Below, in pieces: positions 1 to 10,995 of a stretch of DNA of 64,000 nucleotides (its first letter is position 1; each line of letters begins with the position of its first letter). The DNA is taken from assembly GCA_024803745.1 (NCBI GenBank), contig JANJXV010000187.1, positions 870,501-934,500 on the forward strand, given 5' to 3'. Below the pieces are notes generated by a model. It was given only the letters and a program-made list of their open reading frames with translations, did not search any database and was not told the DNA's origin. Made by a program: the position numbers and the translations under genes. The stretch comes from Megascapheus bottae. Lineage: Eukaryota; Chordata; Mammalia; Rodentia; Geomyidae.

Positions 1-254
1 ACTATACTTTTTTTTTCTTTTTTAGTACTGGCATTGTTTCTAACTCACTGTATAGACACAGTCTTTTTCCAGAATGTTCAGTTTACTCATCTGTAAACTG
101 GGAACACTCTACATAATGCCTGAAAGGTTTGGGTAGGGCTGCTGTGAAAAGCCAAATGATCCAGGACAAAGCAGAGGCCATTCCTGTCTTCTGAAATGAA
201 CAGATACCAGAGAGAATGAAGTTCATGTAGGCATACAATGGAATATAGATTGAG

Positions 255-257
<3 letters not shown>

Positions 258-301
<44 letters not shown>

Positions 302-306
302 GCACA
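258..306. repeat. (CA)n microsatellite
   Basis: An uninterrupted AC dinucleotide run of about 40 bases is followed by a CG-interrupted end (acgcacgcac). Cysteine/valine-rich reading frames across it are products of the repeat and not genes. Confidence 0.95.
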
Positions 307-599
307 AAATCCCACAGTGACTGACAACTCACAAAGTTTCCAATTCTTCCTGACTAGCATACTTCCCAGAAAACAGCAGTCATTTCAAAGGCAAAGGGGT
401 AAGGCCATTTTCAAGGTCATCAGTCAAGGTTAAAGAGCATCCTGATCCTTGGGCTGTATTTCTCTCTCTAACCCTCTCTCTCCCCCTTGGATCATGACTC
501 ATTAGCATGAATGTGTCATAGTGTCTTGTAGCAGGAAAGAAGCAGATCTAAATGAGTTCTTTTCTAACAGAAGCAGCCATGTATAAAGATGGCACTGAT
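307..599. other. Unassigned unique sequence
   Basis: No repeat family, splice-bounded exon or long open frame was recognised. A short CT-rich stretch (about 460-486) is the only compositional feature. Confidence 0.5.
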
Positions 600-690
600 C
601 AATCATTCACTCGATAAAATATCTACTTGAACTGGTCATACGTTATCCTCTAGGCACTGAAAATACAACAGTGGGCAAAGACACTCACAG
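600..690 (+). repeat. Ancient L2/MIR-class fragment
   Basis: The words 'tctaggcactgaaaatacaacagtg' correspond in order to the widespread old mammalian repeat that reads 'tctaggcactggggatacagcagtg'. The copy is short and strongly diverged. It abuts the SINE that follows. Confidence 0.35.
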
Positions 691-692
691 CT

Positions 693-955
693 ATAGGCTG
701 GATGCTGTGACTCATGCCTGTAATTTCCAGGAATGAGTAGATTTTCATGACCTCTGGGGTGTTGTGATCAGTAAGATTCCCTTTTGAGGACAGCCCAGGC
801 AAAAAAATTGCAAGACCCTAGGTCAACGAACAAACTGGGCATAGTGGCTGATATCTGCCATTGGGCAGCATAGATAGGAGACTCGCCATCTAATTCAAGG
901 CTGGGCAGAAACATGAGACTCTAGTCTTAAAAATTACATTCATACCTGTAAAAAA
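693..955 (+). repeat. Old dimeric 7SL-derived (B1-like) SINE
   Basis: The first monomer begins ggctggatgctgtgactcatgcctgtaat, which is a diverged 7SL/B1 head with an RNA polymerase III A-box region. A second related monomer starts near 836 (ctgggcatagtggctgat), and an A-rich tail ends the element near 950-955. Both halves carry the 'gcccaggcaaaa' / 'gctgggcagaaacatgagac' segment followed by an A-rich link. The divergence suggests an old insertion. The family name is not certain. Confidence 0.55.
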
Positions 956-1689
956 AAGAATCACTTCCAGCTTGGAGAAAAAAGATAAAAACTTTTTAAA
1001 GGCAATGATGCCACATTATTACAAGCTTCGGGATGGGGCAGAGGGGACAAGCCCAAGGTGCTGTGATAATCAGGAAAGGCTCTTCAGTGGTGACTTTGGC
1101 CTCTATCCCCACTGGATACTGGCTGATGCTTCGAGCCAAAGGCAATGAGAAAGTGTTCCAGACATTGCAGGGCATTTATTCCCTGGAAAGACTCAATCCT
1201 GCCTTCATTTGAGCCATCATGGTAAAAGGTCAAATCCCATTGTGCACAGGTAGAGATACAAATGAGGGTCCCTCTCCCGAGCCTCAGCTTTTTCTATTCC
1301 AGCCAATGCATCCTGTACATCAGTTCTGCCTCTAAATGACTCCAGTGTTGACTCAGAAAAAAAAATAAAATAAAATGAAACTTTCAGAACAGATGTCCCT
1401 TCTCCAATCTCTCCAGTTTTCTCAGACATTAAATCAAGGATGATTTTTTTCTTCCTTTCTTTTTTTTTCCTGTCTCTCCCCACCCCCACAGTGGAGGCAA
1501 AAAGAGAGATACAATTGGATGCAGTCTCATCCAAACCAGCAGTGGGGTGCTGGCTGTCAAAACAACCACCATCCTGGTGGATCTCTGCCCAGTTCTAGGG
1601 ATCACTGCAATGGATTGGGTGATTTGACATTTCCTCCTAAGATGTGCATTTATTTTAAAATCCCCTTATTCCCCTCCTAGCTCCCCCCA
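956..1689. other. Unassigned sequence with A-rich and T-rich runs
   Basis: No gene is supported. An A-rich run lies at about 1355-1378 and a T/C-rich run at about 1443-1472. A 105-residue minus-strand open frame across these runs is lysine-rich low complexity and has no recognisable domain. Confidence 0.5.
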
Positions 1690-2010
1690 TGCCCTAAGTT
1701 TGCTCTGCGATGAAATCCACTGATGTATTTAGGAAGGAGAGAGGGAACAGCAGCTCGTTCCACGCAGCAGAAACACGATGGGGACAATTTCCTTCGTTCC
1801 CTCTTTGTGTAACAGTGAGGCGGCTATGGAGTTTGTCTTCCCTCACTCCAATTACCCTGCCAGACAAAGATAGTTTTCTGTAGAAGCGTCCTGAGCATGT
1901 AATTTTATTACCTTAGCACTGATTTTAACATAATTCATGTAATTTCTTGTGCGGAAGCAAAGTTACCTTTCTAAACACCTGGCAAAATGAGAGCTGATGG
2001 ATTTTTCTTA
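1690..2010. other. Candidate conserved non-coding block
   Basis: This unique, repeat-free stretch has scattered CpG and AT-rich homeodomain-type words (ccaattaccc, tgtaattttattacc, cataattcatgtaattt). It has no long open frame. The look is that of vertebrate conserved non-coding elements. This is judgement from texture only, because no alignment was possible. Confidence 0.22.
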
Positions 2011-2454
2011 AACTCCCACTAACTCTCCCCTCCCTGTAGAAGTTTCTGCTAAAAGAAGAAACATGAAGAGGTGCTTTGCTCCTATGGCCTCCCTAGACAC
2101 AGAAAAGGGCTGGCAGTGCCTTCCTTGCTTGATTTTCTCTGACGCCCCATGTCACACACAGCCGTCCTATGAAGGTATAAGAGGCCAAGCCTCCTACACA
2201 AGTGACAGCGAGAGTGGGGACACTCATATAGGGCCATCTCATATGCATTACTGGGTGCTTAGTAACCTCATCAACATCCCCCACCCCAATCTCTCTACCC
2301 ATTCAACCCCAAACTCCAATTAACTTTATTTATTATCAAATGAAACAAACAGAGAGTTCTATACTTTAGTCCCTCGGGTGGCTCTAGTCTATTCCCAGGA
2401 CCCAAATAGGAGGCAGAAGAAAAAGTAACTTCATTCTGTGTGTAAATGGAGTTC

Positions 2455-2685
2455 ATGAGCCTGGCACCGGTGTCTCACTCCTAGAAATCTAGCTATTCTG
2501 GACTCTGAGATCTGAGGTTCATGGTTTGATGCCAGCCCAGGAAAGACAAATACAAGGACTTTTATCTCCAATTAACCATCAAAAAGCTGGAAGGTGGTGT
2601 GGCTCAAGTGATACAGTGTCATCACTGAATGAAAAAGCCAAGTAAGAGCACAAGGCCCCGAGCTTAAGCACAAACACTGGAAGAT
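2455..2685 (+). repeat. B1 + ID-related chimeric SINE (diverged)
   Basis: The left monomer reads 'gcctggcaccggtgtctcactcctagaaatctagctattctggactctgagatctgagg'. It is joined through 'tttatctccaattaaccatcaaaaa' to a right monomer with 'ggtgtggctcaagtgatacagtg'. The same order is seen at 4966, 33696, 41490 and 49712. The 3' tail has turned into the purine-rich simple repeat that follows. Confidence 0.7.
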
Positions 2686-2689
2686 AGGC

Positions 2690-2842
2690 AGACCAGCAAG
2701 ACAGGAAGGAAGGGAGGGAGGAGGGAGGGAGGGAAGAGGAGAGGAGAGAGGAGGGGAGGGGAAGGGGAAAGGAAAAGGGAAAGGGAAAGGAAAGGAAAGA
2801 GGAAGGGGAAGGAGAAAGGGAAGGAAAGAAAAGAGAAGAATT
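2690..2842 (+). repeat. GGA/GGGA purine-rich simple repeat
   Basis: About 150 bases are nearly all purine on the + strand (ggaagggagggagg, ggggaaaggaaaagg). It sits at the tail of the upstream SINE, which fits expansion from a SINE A-rich tail. Minus-strand Ser/Pro/Phe/Leu frames through it are artefacts. Confidence 0.9.
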
Positions 2843-2994
2843 CATAGCCAATCAAAAGTCTCAAAGGAGTGACCTGAGACGATCTAAAAGGTAATTTACC
2901 ATCATTTCTCTCACAACCACATCCTGCAATTTTCCTCTAGCACCAATAGTTCCATCTGCACAGCAGAGAGCCATAATTAAACATTCCTTTCTCA

Positions 2995-3185
2995 TTTATT
3001 CAGCAAGTGCTTGTAGACTGCTCCACACCAAGCCCCAGGGGTCAGCATTTGGAGGCAGCAACTCCTTTGATTCTCATTACAATGGTGTGGGACAGGGGGC
3101 GGGAGCCCATTTCACGGATGACAGCCCAGAGGCCTTGAGTGGAAGCCAATGGAGAGCACACGGGAATACAAACTAGGCCATTTAC
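2995..3185 (+). repeat. MIR-type SINE, diverged
   Basis: The order of diagnostic parts matches MIR: 'attctcattacaatggtgtggga' (core), 'cccatttcacggatgacagcccagaggccttgag' (equivalent to the 'cccattttacagatgaggaaactgaggc' segment), then a degenerate 3' part. The divergence is typical of this ancient family. Confidence 0.5.
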
Positions 3186-3519
3186 TTCCCTTGTTGGGGA
3201 GGGGGTCTTAATTAGAAGATGATAGTGGGAATGTATAGCTCCTGGCTCCATCATTCAGCAGCGGGTAGACTTGGGCAGGTGGCCTGGTGTTTGTCAGTGC
3301 CAATCTAGTTAGTTTTAGCAGGGAGTTGGAAATGATTTCTTGTGGAAGAATAGCAGTGAGGACAAAACCCCCCACTGGATGTAGCACCCCTGCATCTCCA
3401 GTTCCAGAAGTAAGTCACCATGACACTGAGACACAAATGACAAGAGGATGAACATCTGATTCTGGGCCACCATCTTGTCTGGCTAGGATGACTGTACCAG
3501 CCTCCTGAATAGTCTTTCT

Positions 3520-3770
3520 GCTTTTTTTCCCCTCATTGCCTGTGGCAGGTTCTTTGCAAAGATGTCTGTAATTATTCCCGTCTCTGGATCACACCCAGGC
3601 TGTGCAGTTTGGCAGTGTCTCCCCTTAGGAAGTAGAGTCTATTTATCCACCTCTTGAGTTCAGTTTGGCTTCCATGGTTGCCTTGGCCCAAAAGAATCAA
3701 GTAGACATGACAGTGTGCCAATGCTGAGGCCGGGCTTCACGAGCATTCCTGCATCTCTGCTCTCTGTATG
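3520..3770 (+). repeat. Ancient LTR-type interspersed repeat, partial
   Basis: The words 'tttgcaaagatgtctgtaattattcccgtctctgg', 'aagtagagtctatttatccacctcttgag' and 'gacagtgtgccaatgctgaggccgggcttcacgag' follow the order of a common old mammalian LTR-like repeat. A second copy of what may be the same family is at 36770-37240. The exact family was not confirmed. Confidence 0.35.
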
Positions 3771-4029
3771 CCTTGCTCAGGTTCAACTCAGTGAGCGCTG
3801 AAGAGCTCGTGGCTCAGAACAGAATCAGTGAAGGACTCGGCCAAAGGAACAAAGCTAAACCGCCCGACCCCATCCCAGAGGGTTCCATACGTTGGTTCCC
3901 GACACAGCGCTGCTCAGACATGGCAGTGGGAGAATGAGGGAGGGGGAGATGATTAGACCCATTCATTATTGGAACCCTAAGTTCCTGGCACTATTTGGAG
4001 GTGGTAGTGATTAAGTTGACAGTGCCTGG
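3771..4029. other. Unassigned sequence
   Basis: Short unique stretch between two old LTR-like repeats. No coding potential was recognised. Confidence 0.4.
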
Positions 4030-4285
4030 ATGAGGAAGTGCCTGCCTCTGATGGGTGTTCTGCATGGCCCCTTCCCGTCCCTCTCTCTGCCTCCTGGCTT
4101 TCACAAGGTGAGCAATTCTGGGCTCCAACACTCAACCCCACCCTGGGCCCTCAGCCATGAAGCCAAGCTATCCCTGACTGAATCCTCTGCAAGTATAAGC
4201 AAAAATAAAATGTTTCCTCACCGAAAATGGCTCCTTCTGGGTCTTCACCATACTACTGGAAAAGTCTGACTAGCCAGAACACAGA
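4030..4285 (+). repeat. MaLR-type LTR, 3' portion
   Basis: The sequence follows the 3' half of a MaLR LTR. It has a pyrimidine-rich 'ctctctctgcctcctggctttcacaaggtgagcaa' stretch, then 'actgaatcctctgcaagtataagc', a polyadenylation-type 'aaaataaaatgtttcctc', 'tccttctgggtcttcac', and a terminus like 'aaaagtctgactag'. The 5' half was not found. MaLR LTRs are non-coding relics of ERVL-related retroelements. The copy at 61471 is more complete. Confidence 0.5.
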
Positions 4286-4428
4286 GAACAAAGCAAGAGC
4301 AAACAAAGGCAATTATTATTTTTACTGGCTCGGTTCTGTAGTGGCTTTGGGCTCTCAACCCATAGCTGACCCAATCCTCTCCAAACTCCACAGGCAGCGT
4401 GAGAGTTTGTAAATCCTCCTATGGATTT

Positions 4429-4497
4429 GAGGTGCTTGCCTAGCGTGTGAGGAGACCCACCCTCCCCAGGTTCCATCCCCAGCACCACAAAATAATA
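4429..4497 (+). repeat. ID-type (tRNA-Ala-derived) SINE, 5'-truncated
   Basis: The segment 'gaggtgcttgcctagcgtgtgaggag ... aggttccatccccagcaccacaaaataat' carries the ID/BC1 signature. This consists of the 'gtgcttgcctagc' part and the B-box-like 'ggttcnatccccagcacc', then an A-rich tail. Confidence 0.6.
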
Positions 4498-4965
4498 CAT
4501 GAATATGTAGATTAATAACTGTGTATACATTTGCATAGATATCTACAGACGAGTTGGAGAGCCTCCCTTCTCTGATTACAGCGCTCTAAGGAGAGCATAC
4601 TCGTCTTGTTTAGAAGACAATTCAATGATGATAACTCACTTTTTGCATGATGGAGCCCTGGGCTACTTTTCTGAGTTCATCACTCAAAAAATCTCCCAAC
4701 AGCTTGCCATTCTCTGACCACGTTGCCATTTCTTTCATCCCTATGCAGGCCCTTAGTATAGCCCTTACTGCATGCTCGCTCTCTCTCTCTCCTCCCCCCC
4801 TTCTCTGAAGACTCCTTTCCCCTGAGTGCAAATGGCTGCCTCCTCTTCCTGATTGAAGTCTTGGCTCTGGTGGTCACTCCACAGTGGGTCTCCCAGGTCC
4901 CCCATGGTCATAGGCATTGTCTGTACTCTACTCAATTCATTCTATTAAAATAACAATGCTTATCA
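4498..4965. other. Unassigned sequence
   Basis: No repeat or gene was recognised, apart from a CT-rich tract at about 4778-4800 ('ctctctctctctcctcccccc'). Confidence 0.5.
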
Positions 4966-5188
4966 GAGCTGGGCGTCAGGGGCTCACACCCATAATCCTT
5001 ACTGCTCAAGAGGCTGAAATCTGAGAATCATGGCTCGAAACTAAGTCGGGTCAGAAAAGTCCAAGAGACTCTTATCTTCGATGGAGCGACAAAACACCAG
5101 AAGCAGAGCTGTGGCTCAAGTGGTAGAGTGTCAGTCCTGAACAAAAGAGCAAAGAGAGAGTCCCCAAGTCCTGAGTTCAAGCCCTAGG
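4966..5188 (+). repeat. B1 + ID-related chimeric SINE
   Basis: The left monomer is B1-like (agctgggcgtcaggggctcacacccataatcc ... aagaggctgaaatctgagaatc). The link is 'gagactcttatcttcgatgg' and the right monomer is 'gagctgtggctcaagtggtagagtg ... cctgagttcaagccctagg'. The tail runs into a (CA)n microsatellite, as often happens at SINE tails. Confidence 0.8.
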
Positions 5189-5212
5189 ACACAGACACAC
5201 AGACACACACAG

Positions 5213-5241
<29 letters not shown>
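5189..5241. repeat. (CA)n microsatellite at a SINE tail
   Basis: The tract contains 'cacagacacac' variants and then about 30 pure CA bases, directly after the SINE. Confidence 0.95.
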
Positions 5242-5246
<5 letters not shown>

Positions 5247-5447
5247 TATAAATATAACTTCATTGGTATCTGAAAAGATCACTACAGCACCAAATGGAGA
5301 AGACATTCTCTGAGGACAGGAACTGTATCTCCCATATCCACTACCAGACCCCTAGTATCAGTCCAGGAGCCCACCAACAATTAAGTAATTGATAGGTGAC
5401 CTCAGGAAGGCAAGAGGGCCCTTTGGTCCAGACAGATCTCCAATTTT

Positions 5448-5548
5448 CTAACCCTCTCTCTCCTTCCCCATTTCTGTCTCCCTCCCTCAATCCCTCCTTC
5501 GCTCCCTCCCTCCCTCCTTCTCTCTCTCCTTCTCTCACCCACCCCCAA
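5448..5548. repeat. CT/CCCT-rich pyrimidine tract
   Basis: Repeated ctccctcc and tctctctc words give a strong strand asymmetry. Ser/Pro-rich and Arg/Glu/Gly-rich frames on the two strands are products of this composition. Confidence 0.85.
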
Positions 5549-6519
5549 ACCCGAGTAGCTTGTGAAAAATATAGCAAGAATTATGTCCTATGACTGCCAG
5601 ATGTGCAGCCCAAGAAGGAAGTGGAATTAAACCTGAAAATCACATCAACAGGCAAAGCCATGCTGTGAGGCCCTATTAAAGCCACAGCGAGCAGACTGCT
5701 GTTGTCTCCCCATCTCATCAACAGATGATGAAGGAAAAGGGGAAAAATATCAACCCCCCTCTTTGTGGGGGGGTCTTCCTGGGGTGGGGGTGGAGAAGGG
5801 ATGATGACTCCCCTCGATCTCTCAGTTCCATGTGTGACGTCCTTACAGGCACAAAGGAAAACCGTCTCAAATCTTGTCTGTCCTAAGAGGCTGGGGGTAC
5901 CTGCTTTAATGAACTACTTTTGTGGACAAGTTGCCCCCCATGGGCCTCTGCTCAGCTCCCCACTCCTGTCTCCCCAGCAGAGAAAGAAATGGATGCCTTA
6001 TGTTCTTCATCTAGTTTTGGCTCAGCCTCACAGAACCAAATCAGCCTTGTAAATGAAACTAGGGGAGACCCCGCCTTTACTGCTGGGGTCACAGGAAGGC
6101 CACAGAGACATCTTGCTGGACCTACATGGTCGCATTCATTTGAATGAGTGACAATATATGAACGTAAGGGATTTTATACTAAAATAAAGTACCTATGTCC
6201 AGTTTCTCCTAGAAAAACCAGTCATCATGGAGCCCACATTCCCCCAGCCCCAAACGCTGCCACTGTTGATGAAGATTAAATGTCTGGACTTCATCTCAGC
6301 TCACTTCACATAATGTCACTTCTATACCTCATAGACACTGAGTCTGCAGCCTTTCTTACACCTACATTTACAAACACACTTGTTCACAGAGTAGTGAAAG
6401 GAACAGACATCAACTCTTGGTGGTCAAACCCGCTGCAGGCCATGAACAGCCATCTTTGCTAGATAGTCATCTTGAACTGAAGAGAAGAGCCAAGATTTTT
6501 CTGTAGCCTTCACCTGGAG
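5549..6519. other. Unassigned unique sequence
   Basis: No repeat family or gene was recognised. Short frames of 60-95 residues overlap on the + strand but show no domain, no splice structure and no initiation context worth noting. Confidence 0.5.
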
Positions 6520-7051
6520 TGAGGAGGAGGAGGAGGAGGAGGAGGAGGAGGAGGAGGAGGAGGAGGAGGAGGAGGAGGAGGAAGAGAAGAACAAGAAGAA
6601 GAGCAGGAAGGAGAGGAAGGGAAGGAAGAGAATGAAGAGAAGAACCAGAAGAAGAAGAGGAGGAGGAAGAGGAAGAGAATGAGGAATGATGAAGAGAAGA
6701 ACAAGAAGAAGAGGAGGAAAGGAAGAGAATGGGGAGGATGAAGAGAAGAACAAGAAGAAGAGGAAGAGGAAGAGGAAAGGAATGAGGAGGATGAAGAGAA
6801 GAACAAGAAGAAGAGGAGGAGGAAGAAGAAGGGGAGGAGGAGAATGAAGAGAAGAACAAGAAGAGGAGGAGAAGAAGAGAATGAGAAGGACAAAGAGAAG
6901 AGCAAGAAGAAGAGGAGGAGGAAGAGGAGGAGAATGAGGAGGAGGAGGAGGAGGAGGAGGAGGAGGAGGAGGGGGAGGAGGAGGAGGAGGAAGAGGAGGA
7001 GGAGGAAGGAAAAGAAAAGGAGGAAGAGGAGAAGGAGGAGGAGGAAGATGA
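6520..7051 (+). repeat. Large GGA/GAA purine array with a ~53-bp higher-order unit
   Basis: About 530 bases are nearly pure purine on the + strand. The edges are simple (GGA)n. The middle (about 6581-6915) repeats a longer unit recognised by 'gaagagaagaacaagaagaag', with starts near 6581, 6634, 6691, 6740, 6793, 6846 and 6892. The spacing is therefore 46-57 bases. All long frames here (minus-strand Ser/Pro/Leu proteins of about 195-219 residues, + strand Arg/Glu/Lys) are translations of the repeat in each frame and are not genes. Confidence 0.95.
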
Positions 7052-9589
7052 CATTCTCTCTGCATAAGCACCAGCTTTGGCTATGATTAAAGATCATCTC
7101 AGAAGAATAGAAACACAAGGGGAAAATGGCAAGAACAATCATAACGAATACAATCATAAATACAATCATGTACGGTGGATTGCCGACTGTTCAAAATCCA
7201 TATCTCCATACCGTTACCCTGCCGTAGCTAACTGGAGCATAAATGTGGGTCCCGTGTGCCTTTGGTGCCTCTAAGGACTCTGGAATTTCTAGGACCTTAG
7301 TAGATGAAGAAAAACATATGCACCCCCAACCCAGGAGTCAGTACCCACCATGATGGTTAAGATCAAACAGGTATGGCTCCAAGCCTGACTTGCCCTTATC
7401 TCTGTAGCTTCCAGTATATCCCCAGGCCTTGGTTTTTTTTTTAATCTGTAAAATGGGTATAACAACAAATGTGCTAACCTGAAACGTTTGTTGGGAAGGA
7501 CAGATCAGTTTGAGGTGTACAGCATGCTTGGCACAATGTTCTGGCACGCCATGGATAGGACTGTGTTTCCATGATCCGTTTTGACATAGGACCATAAAGA
7601 TCCCAGGGTCTTAATCAGGGGCCGGCTGATGCTGACACAGAATTCAAGAAATTCTGCAGCTGGCTCTAGGAACCATAAACGCGAGCAGGGAATGGTCCCA
7701 GAAGGAGTTGGGAGAGACATTTTCAGAACCACAGAGGTTCTTACCTCTTACATTCCTCCTCTCCTTACCACCCCAGCTGCCAAGATAAGCCACCTCGAGG
7801 AATCATCAGGAAAGAAATATCACATCACAACTGCAGAACTTGAGCATAATATACTGCAGACTCAAGAGGGAGAGGGGAAAGAGAAAACTAAAATAAAAAA
7901 CTGTAAATTTATTACAAGGTTCAATATTTCTGTCTGAAAAAGAAATCAAGAGTTCTACAGTTAGTACTGAAAATCCAAAGTACTACGTTTGCTACAAGAA
8001 CTTGAATTTTATTTTACCAGAAACAAACTTTTATATGGATATGTAAGCTTTGTTTTATAAAAATAAAACATGAAGTAGAACAAGTAATTGAAATGGAGTA
8101 ATTTTTTACAAGATATATACTTAAGAATGACGATGAAGAATTTTATGTAGAGAATATATTTTCTAAATATTTCGTAAGAAAGTTATCTAGTCAGACCACA
8201 AAAAATTTGTCAGAATATTTATCTTACGAGTTGCAATAACAATAACTATCAAATACAGGTTGTAGGGCATGTGCTTATTTTTTTCATCCAAAATCCGATG
8301 TATTTGAAGACTGTGCCAATACCCATTGGGACAGGTAATATCCAATAGCTTAAATAACAGAGTTTCTATTTCAGATAACGTTGTATATTATCCAGTGTCT
8401 GAAGATATATTCTCTTCGGTAATAATGATGAGGACCTCAATTCAAACATCTGTCATTATTCTGTTCTCACTCCAAAACTGATGATGCCTAAGAGTTTGGA
8501 AATATACCAATAAAGATTTGCTATCCAAGATAGACCAGACTTTTATCCCTATTAGAAAGTCCAAATAAGGTGAAATTCTGCTCAGTACTCATACAAAAAA
8601 AGGAAGCACTTATAACTTCATGTGCATTTTGATTAGTGTAACTTCATAAAGACCAAGATGTAAAAGAATAACGATTTGTTATTTCACAGTGAGGGACGAG
8701 AGTACCAGGATTAATATATTGCCAGGCCAACCCAGAACAAAGAATAATCAATGATTTCATTGGGGAAACCTGTGCAAATTTGCAGAGGAATCCCATAGTA
8801 TACTGATGAATGTGAAAACCAGGCTAGGACTGACTAGTCTTATTGTACAGCTTTAAAGTGTGAAGAGGGAGGAGTGTTGTAAACCAGCTCCCCACGGGGT
8901 CTGACAACAATTATTTAAATACTTAAAGTCTCCAGCAATGGCCCTAAGGGCATACAGAAAAATGAAGAAACATTTAATCAAGAGAATCAAATAAAATCCA
9001 ATAAAAACAGGGAAAGTCTGTGGCATGAGAGGAATGGTTCCCTCCTTCACCTCTCCCAGCCTAACAGGATAGTAACTCCATTACAGTCAGACGTAGTCAG
9101 AAACATAAGACTCCCCATCCTTCATAAACCAACCAAGAGTTATGGTACTTTGGGCAGAGTTCCAGGAGAAATATGAGGAAAAGGATGCCAGCCCTTCTCG
9201 TTCAATCCTCCCTTCGCTCAGCTCCATGTTACAGAAGGTAAATTCTAATGACTGTAGGTGAGAAGACAATGTTCCTCTATTCCCACTATCCAGACCGTGG
9301 GGTGAAATGCTTAGAATACTGGAACTCTGATTACAAGGTTTATGGAAAAGCCACCGTAACTGAAACATCATGGCAGCACATGTGGATTAAAGGAACTGAG
9401 AATCTGGAAACAAGCCCTTGTGTTTACTATTGTCTCATCTCCAAAGAGAAAGAGAGATGGGTAAAAGGAGTCCTTCTAGCAAATGGCACTGGAACACCTA
9501 TAGTCTAAACCAAAAGGACTTAAAATTGTATTAATGACGCCACCATGAGAGGTAAAAATATAAAATATTTGGAAAGGAAAAATGAGGCA
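7052..9589. other. Unassigned AT-rich DNA
   Basis: No recognised repeat or gene. Overlapping frames near 9087-9508 on both strands (94 and 86 residues) have no domain or splice support. CpG is scarce and the texture is that of old intergenic DNA. Confidence 0.5.
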
Positions 9590-10145
9590 TAATCTTCAGG
9601 TAAGCATAAATCAAAACCAAGATGAAACATCTGCCATTCTGGTTACATAAAAGAGCCCCATAAAATCCAGGGTTGGAAAAGGTATCATGAAATCAGAACT
9701 CAGAATGGCGGGAACATAAAGAAGTACAGCATTTCACAGATGGCCTAACCATTCTTCAGAAGATTAATACAGACCTACATGTGGTCCAGCAATTATACCG
9801 TTAGGCACACACCCAAACTAAATGAAATTTCTGTCACCCACTACTGACAGTAGCGTCAATCAACCCACAGGTGAAAACGACCCAAAGCCCACAAGCAAAT
9901 AAGCAGTAAGAAAGCATGACAAAATCATGTTAGAATACTACAACATGAATAAACTCCGAAAATATTATAGTAAGTGGGAAAAATCCTCCACAAAAATATC
10001 ACATTATATGCTTTCATTGATTTTGAATTGGTTTTGGTGATTGCTGAATAACTAATCCCTTGATAGTCTAAAAATAGCTGAATTACATAATTTGTGATAG
10101 AACTGTATAATGTACAATTTTGTCCTTCAATAAAGTTGCACATTT
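9590..10145 (+). repeat. Ancient LINE-1, ORF2 3' end and 3' UTR, heavily diverged
   Basis: The order of words follows the 3' end of L1 ORF2: 'ccagcaattataccgttaggcacacacccaaac', 'aatactacaacatgaataaactccgaaaatattatagtaagtggg', 'atcacattatatgctttcattga'. It then follows an old L1 3' UTR ('ttggtgattgctgaata', 'ctgaattacataatttgtga') and ends at 'ccttcaataaagttgcaca', which holds an AATAAA signal. Many stops and gaps show it is long dead. Confidence 0.6.
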
Positions 10146-10754
10146 TCTCTATTCATTTCTACTGTATATATGTGCAATAAACGTACGTGTGTTTAGCAGT
10201 GACTACAGAAGTTATTAAGGATCAATATTTCAAGAAAAATAGTCTAACATAATAAAGAGCCATTAGACTAATTACAGCAGAATAGAGACACCTTATAAAA
10301 TAACAGAATTCAGAGATGGATGCTACTTGTCATCCAAACTGATTTCTATAGGAATAGCAGACAAAGTATCTAAACAAGTACACCAGGGCATACACATGTT
10401 TCTGACATTAAGAGAAAGCATATGGCAGGAACAGAAACCTTGAATTGCAATCACACAATACTTTCAGGAAAGATGAGGGAGAAATTCTTGACACTGGGAG
10501 GAAGGTAGGAACTAGATTGGCTCATGGATCAGCACAAGTGCAGAACAGGACTTGCTTATTACAAATAGGAACAAGCCAGTTTTATGGCACTGTACCACTT
10601 CACACTATGTTCTTTACTGTGGTGTACTGAGTCCAGTGACTCGGGGAACATTAGGAGAAATTTTACTCTCAGTGAATATCAATCTCTGCAATGTCATTTT
10701 CAGAAAACATTCAATAGTCATGTTATCACTTTGGAGTAAATCTCATGGTGGCAT
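10146..10754. other. Unassigned sequence
   Basis: AT-rich and without a recognised element. Confidence 0.5.
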
Positions 10755-10995
10755 TTTTATTATATTTTATTGTCAGGATAATGTATAAAGGGGTTAGAGT
10801 TATATTTGTCAGACAAAGGGTGTATTACTTCTCAAACCTTGATACCCCTTCTCATGTTTTTGTCCTCCTTTCCCTCCCCCACCCCACCTAATTATCTTGT
10901 TTTCTCCCTTCCCTTCCCTGTTTCAAATAAACAAATAAGTGTGTGTATATATAGTATGCCAGGTAACAAAGTCAGATGCATTAACCACATGAGAT
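10755..10995 (-). repeat. LINE-1 3' end, older subfamily
   Basis: Read on the minus strand, this is the L1 3' UTR of the same type as 32845-33079 (+): the 'tttattgtcaggataatgta' end, 'acttctcaaaccttgatacccc', the reverse of the G-rich tract ('ccctcccccaccccacct'), 'caaataaacaaataagtg' and 'ccaggtaacaaagtcagatg'. It is 5'-truncated with no coding part. Confidence 0.75.

Noticed and set aside
83..332. Frames with Cys/Val runs on the minus strand
   Set aside because: Translation of a (CA)n microsatellite.
6424..7169. Minus-strand open frames of 195-219 residues, Ser/Pro/Leu-rich, plus an 80-residue Arg/Glu/Lys frame on the + strand
   Set aside because: All frames stay open because the DNA is a GGA/GAA simple repeat without stop triplets. 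There is no non-repeat domain.
9087..9508. Overlapping frames of 94 (-) and 86 (+) residues
   Set aside because: Frames on both strands overlap and neither has a domain, signal or exon boundary.
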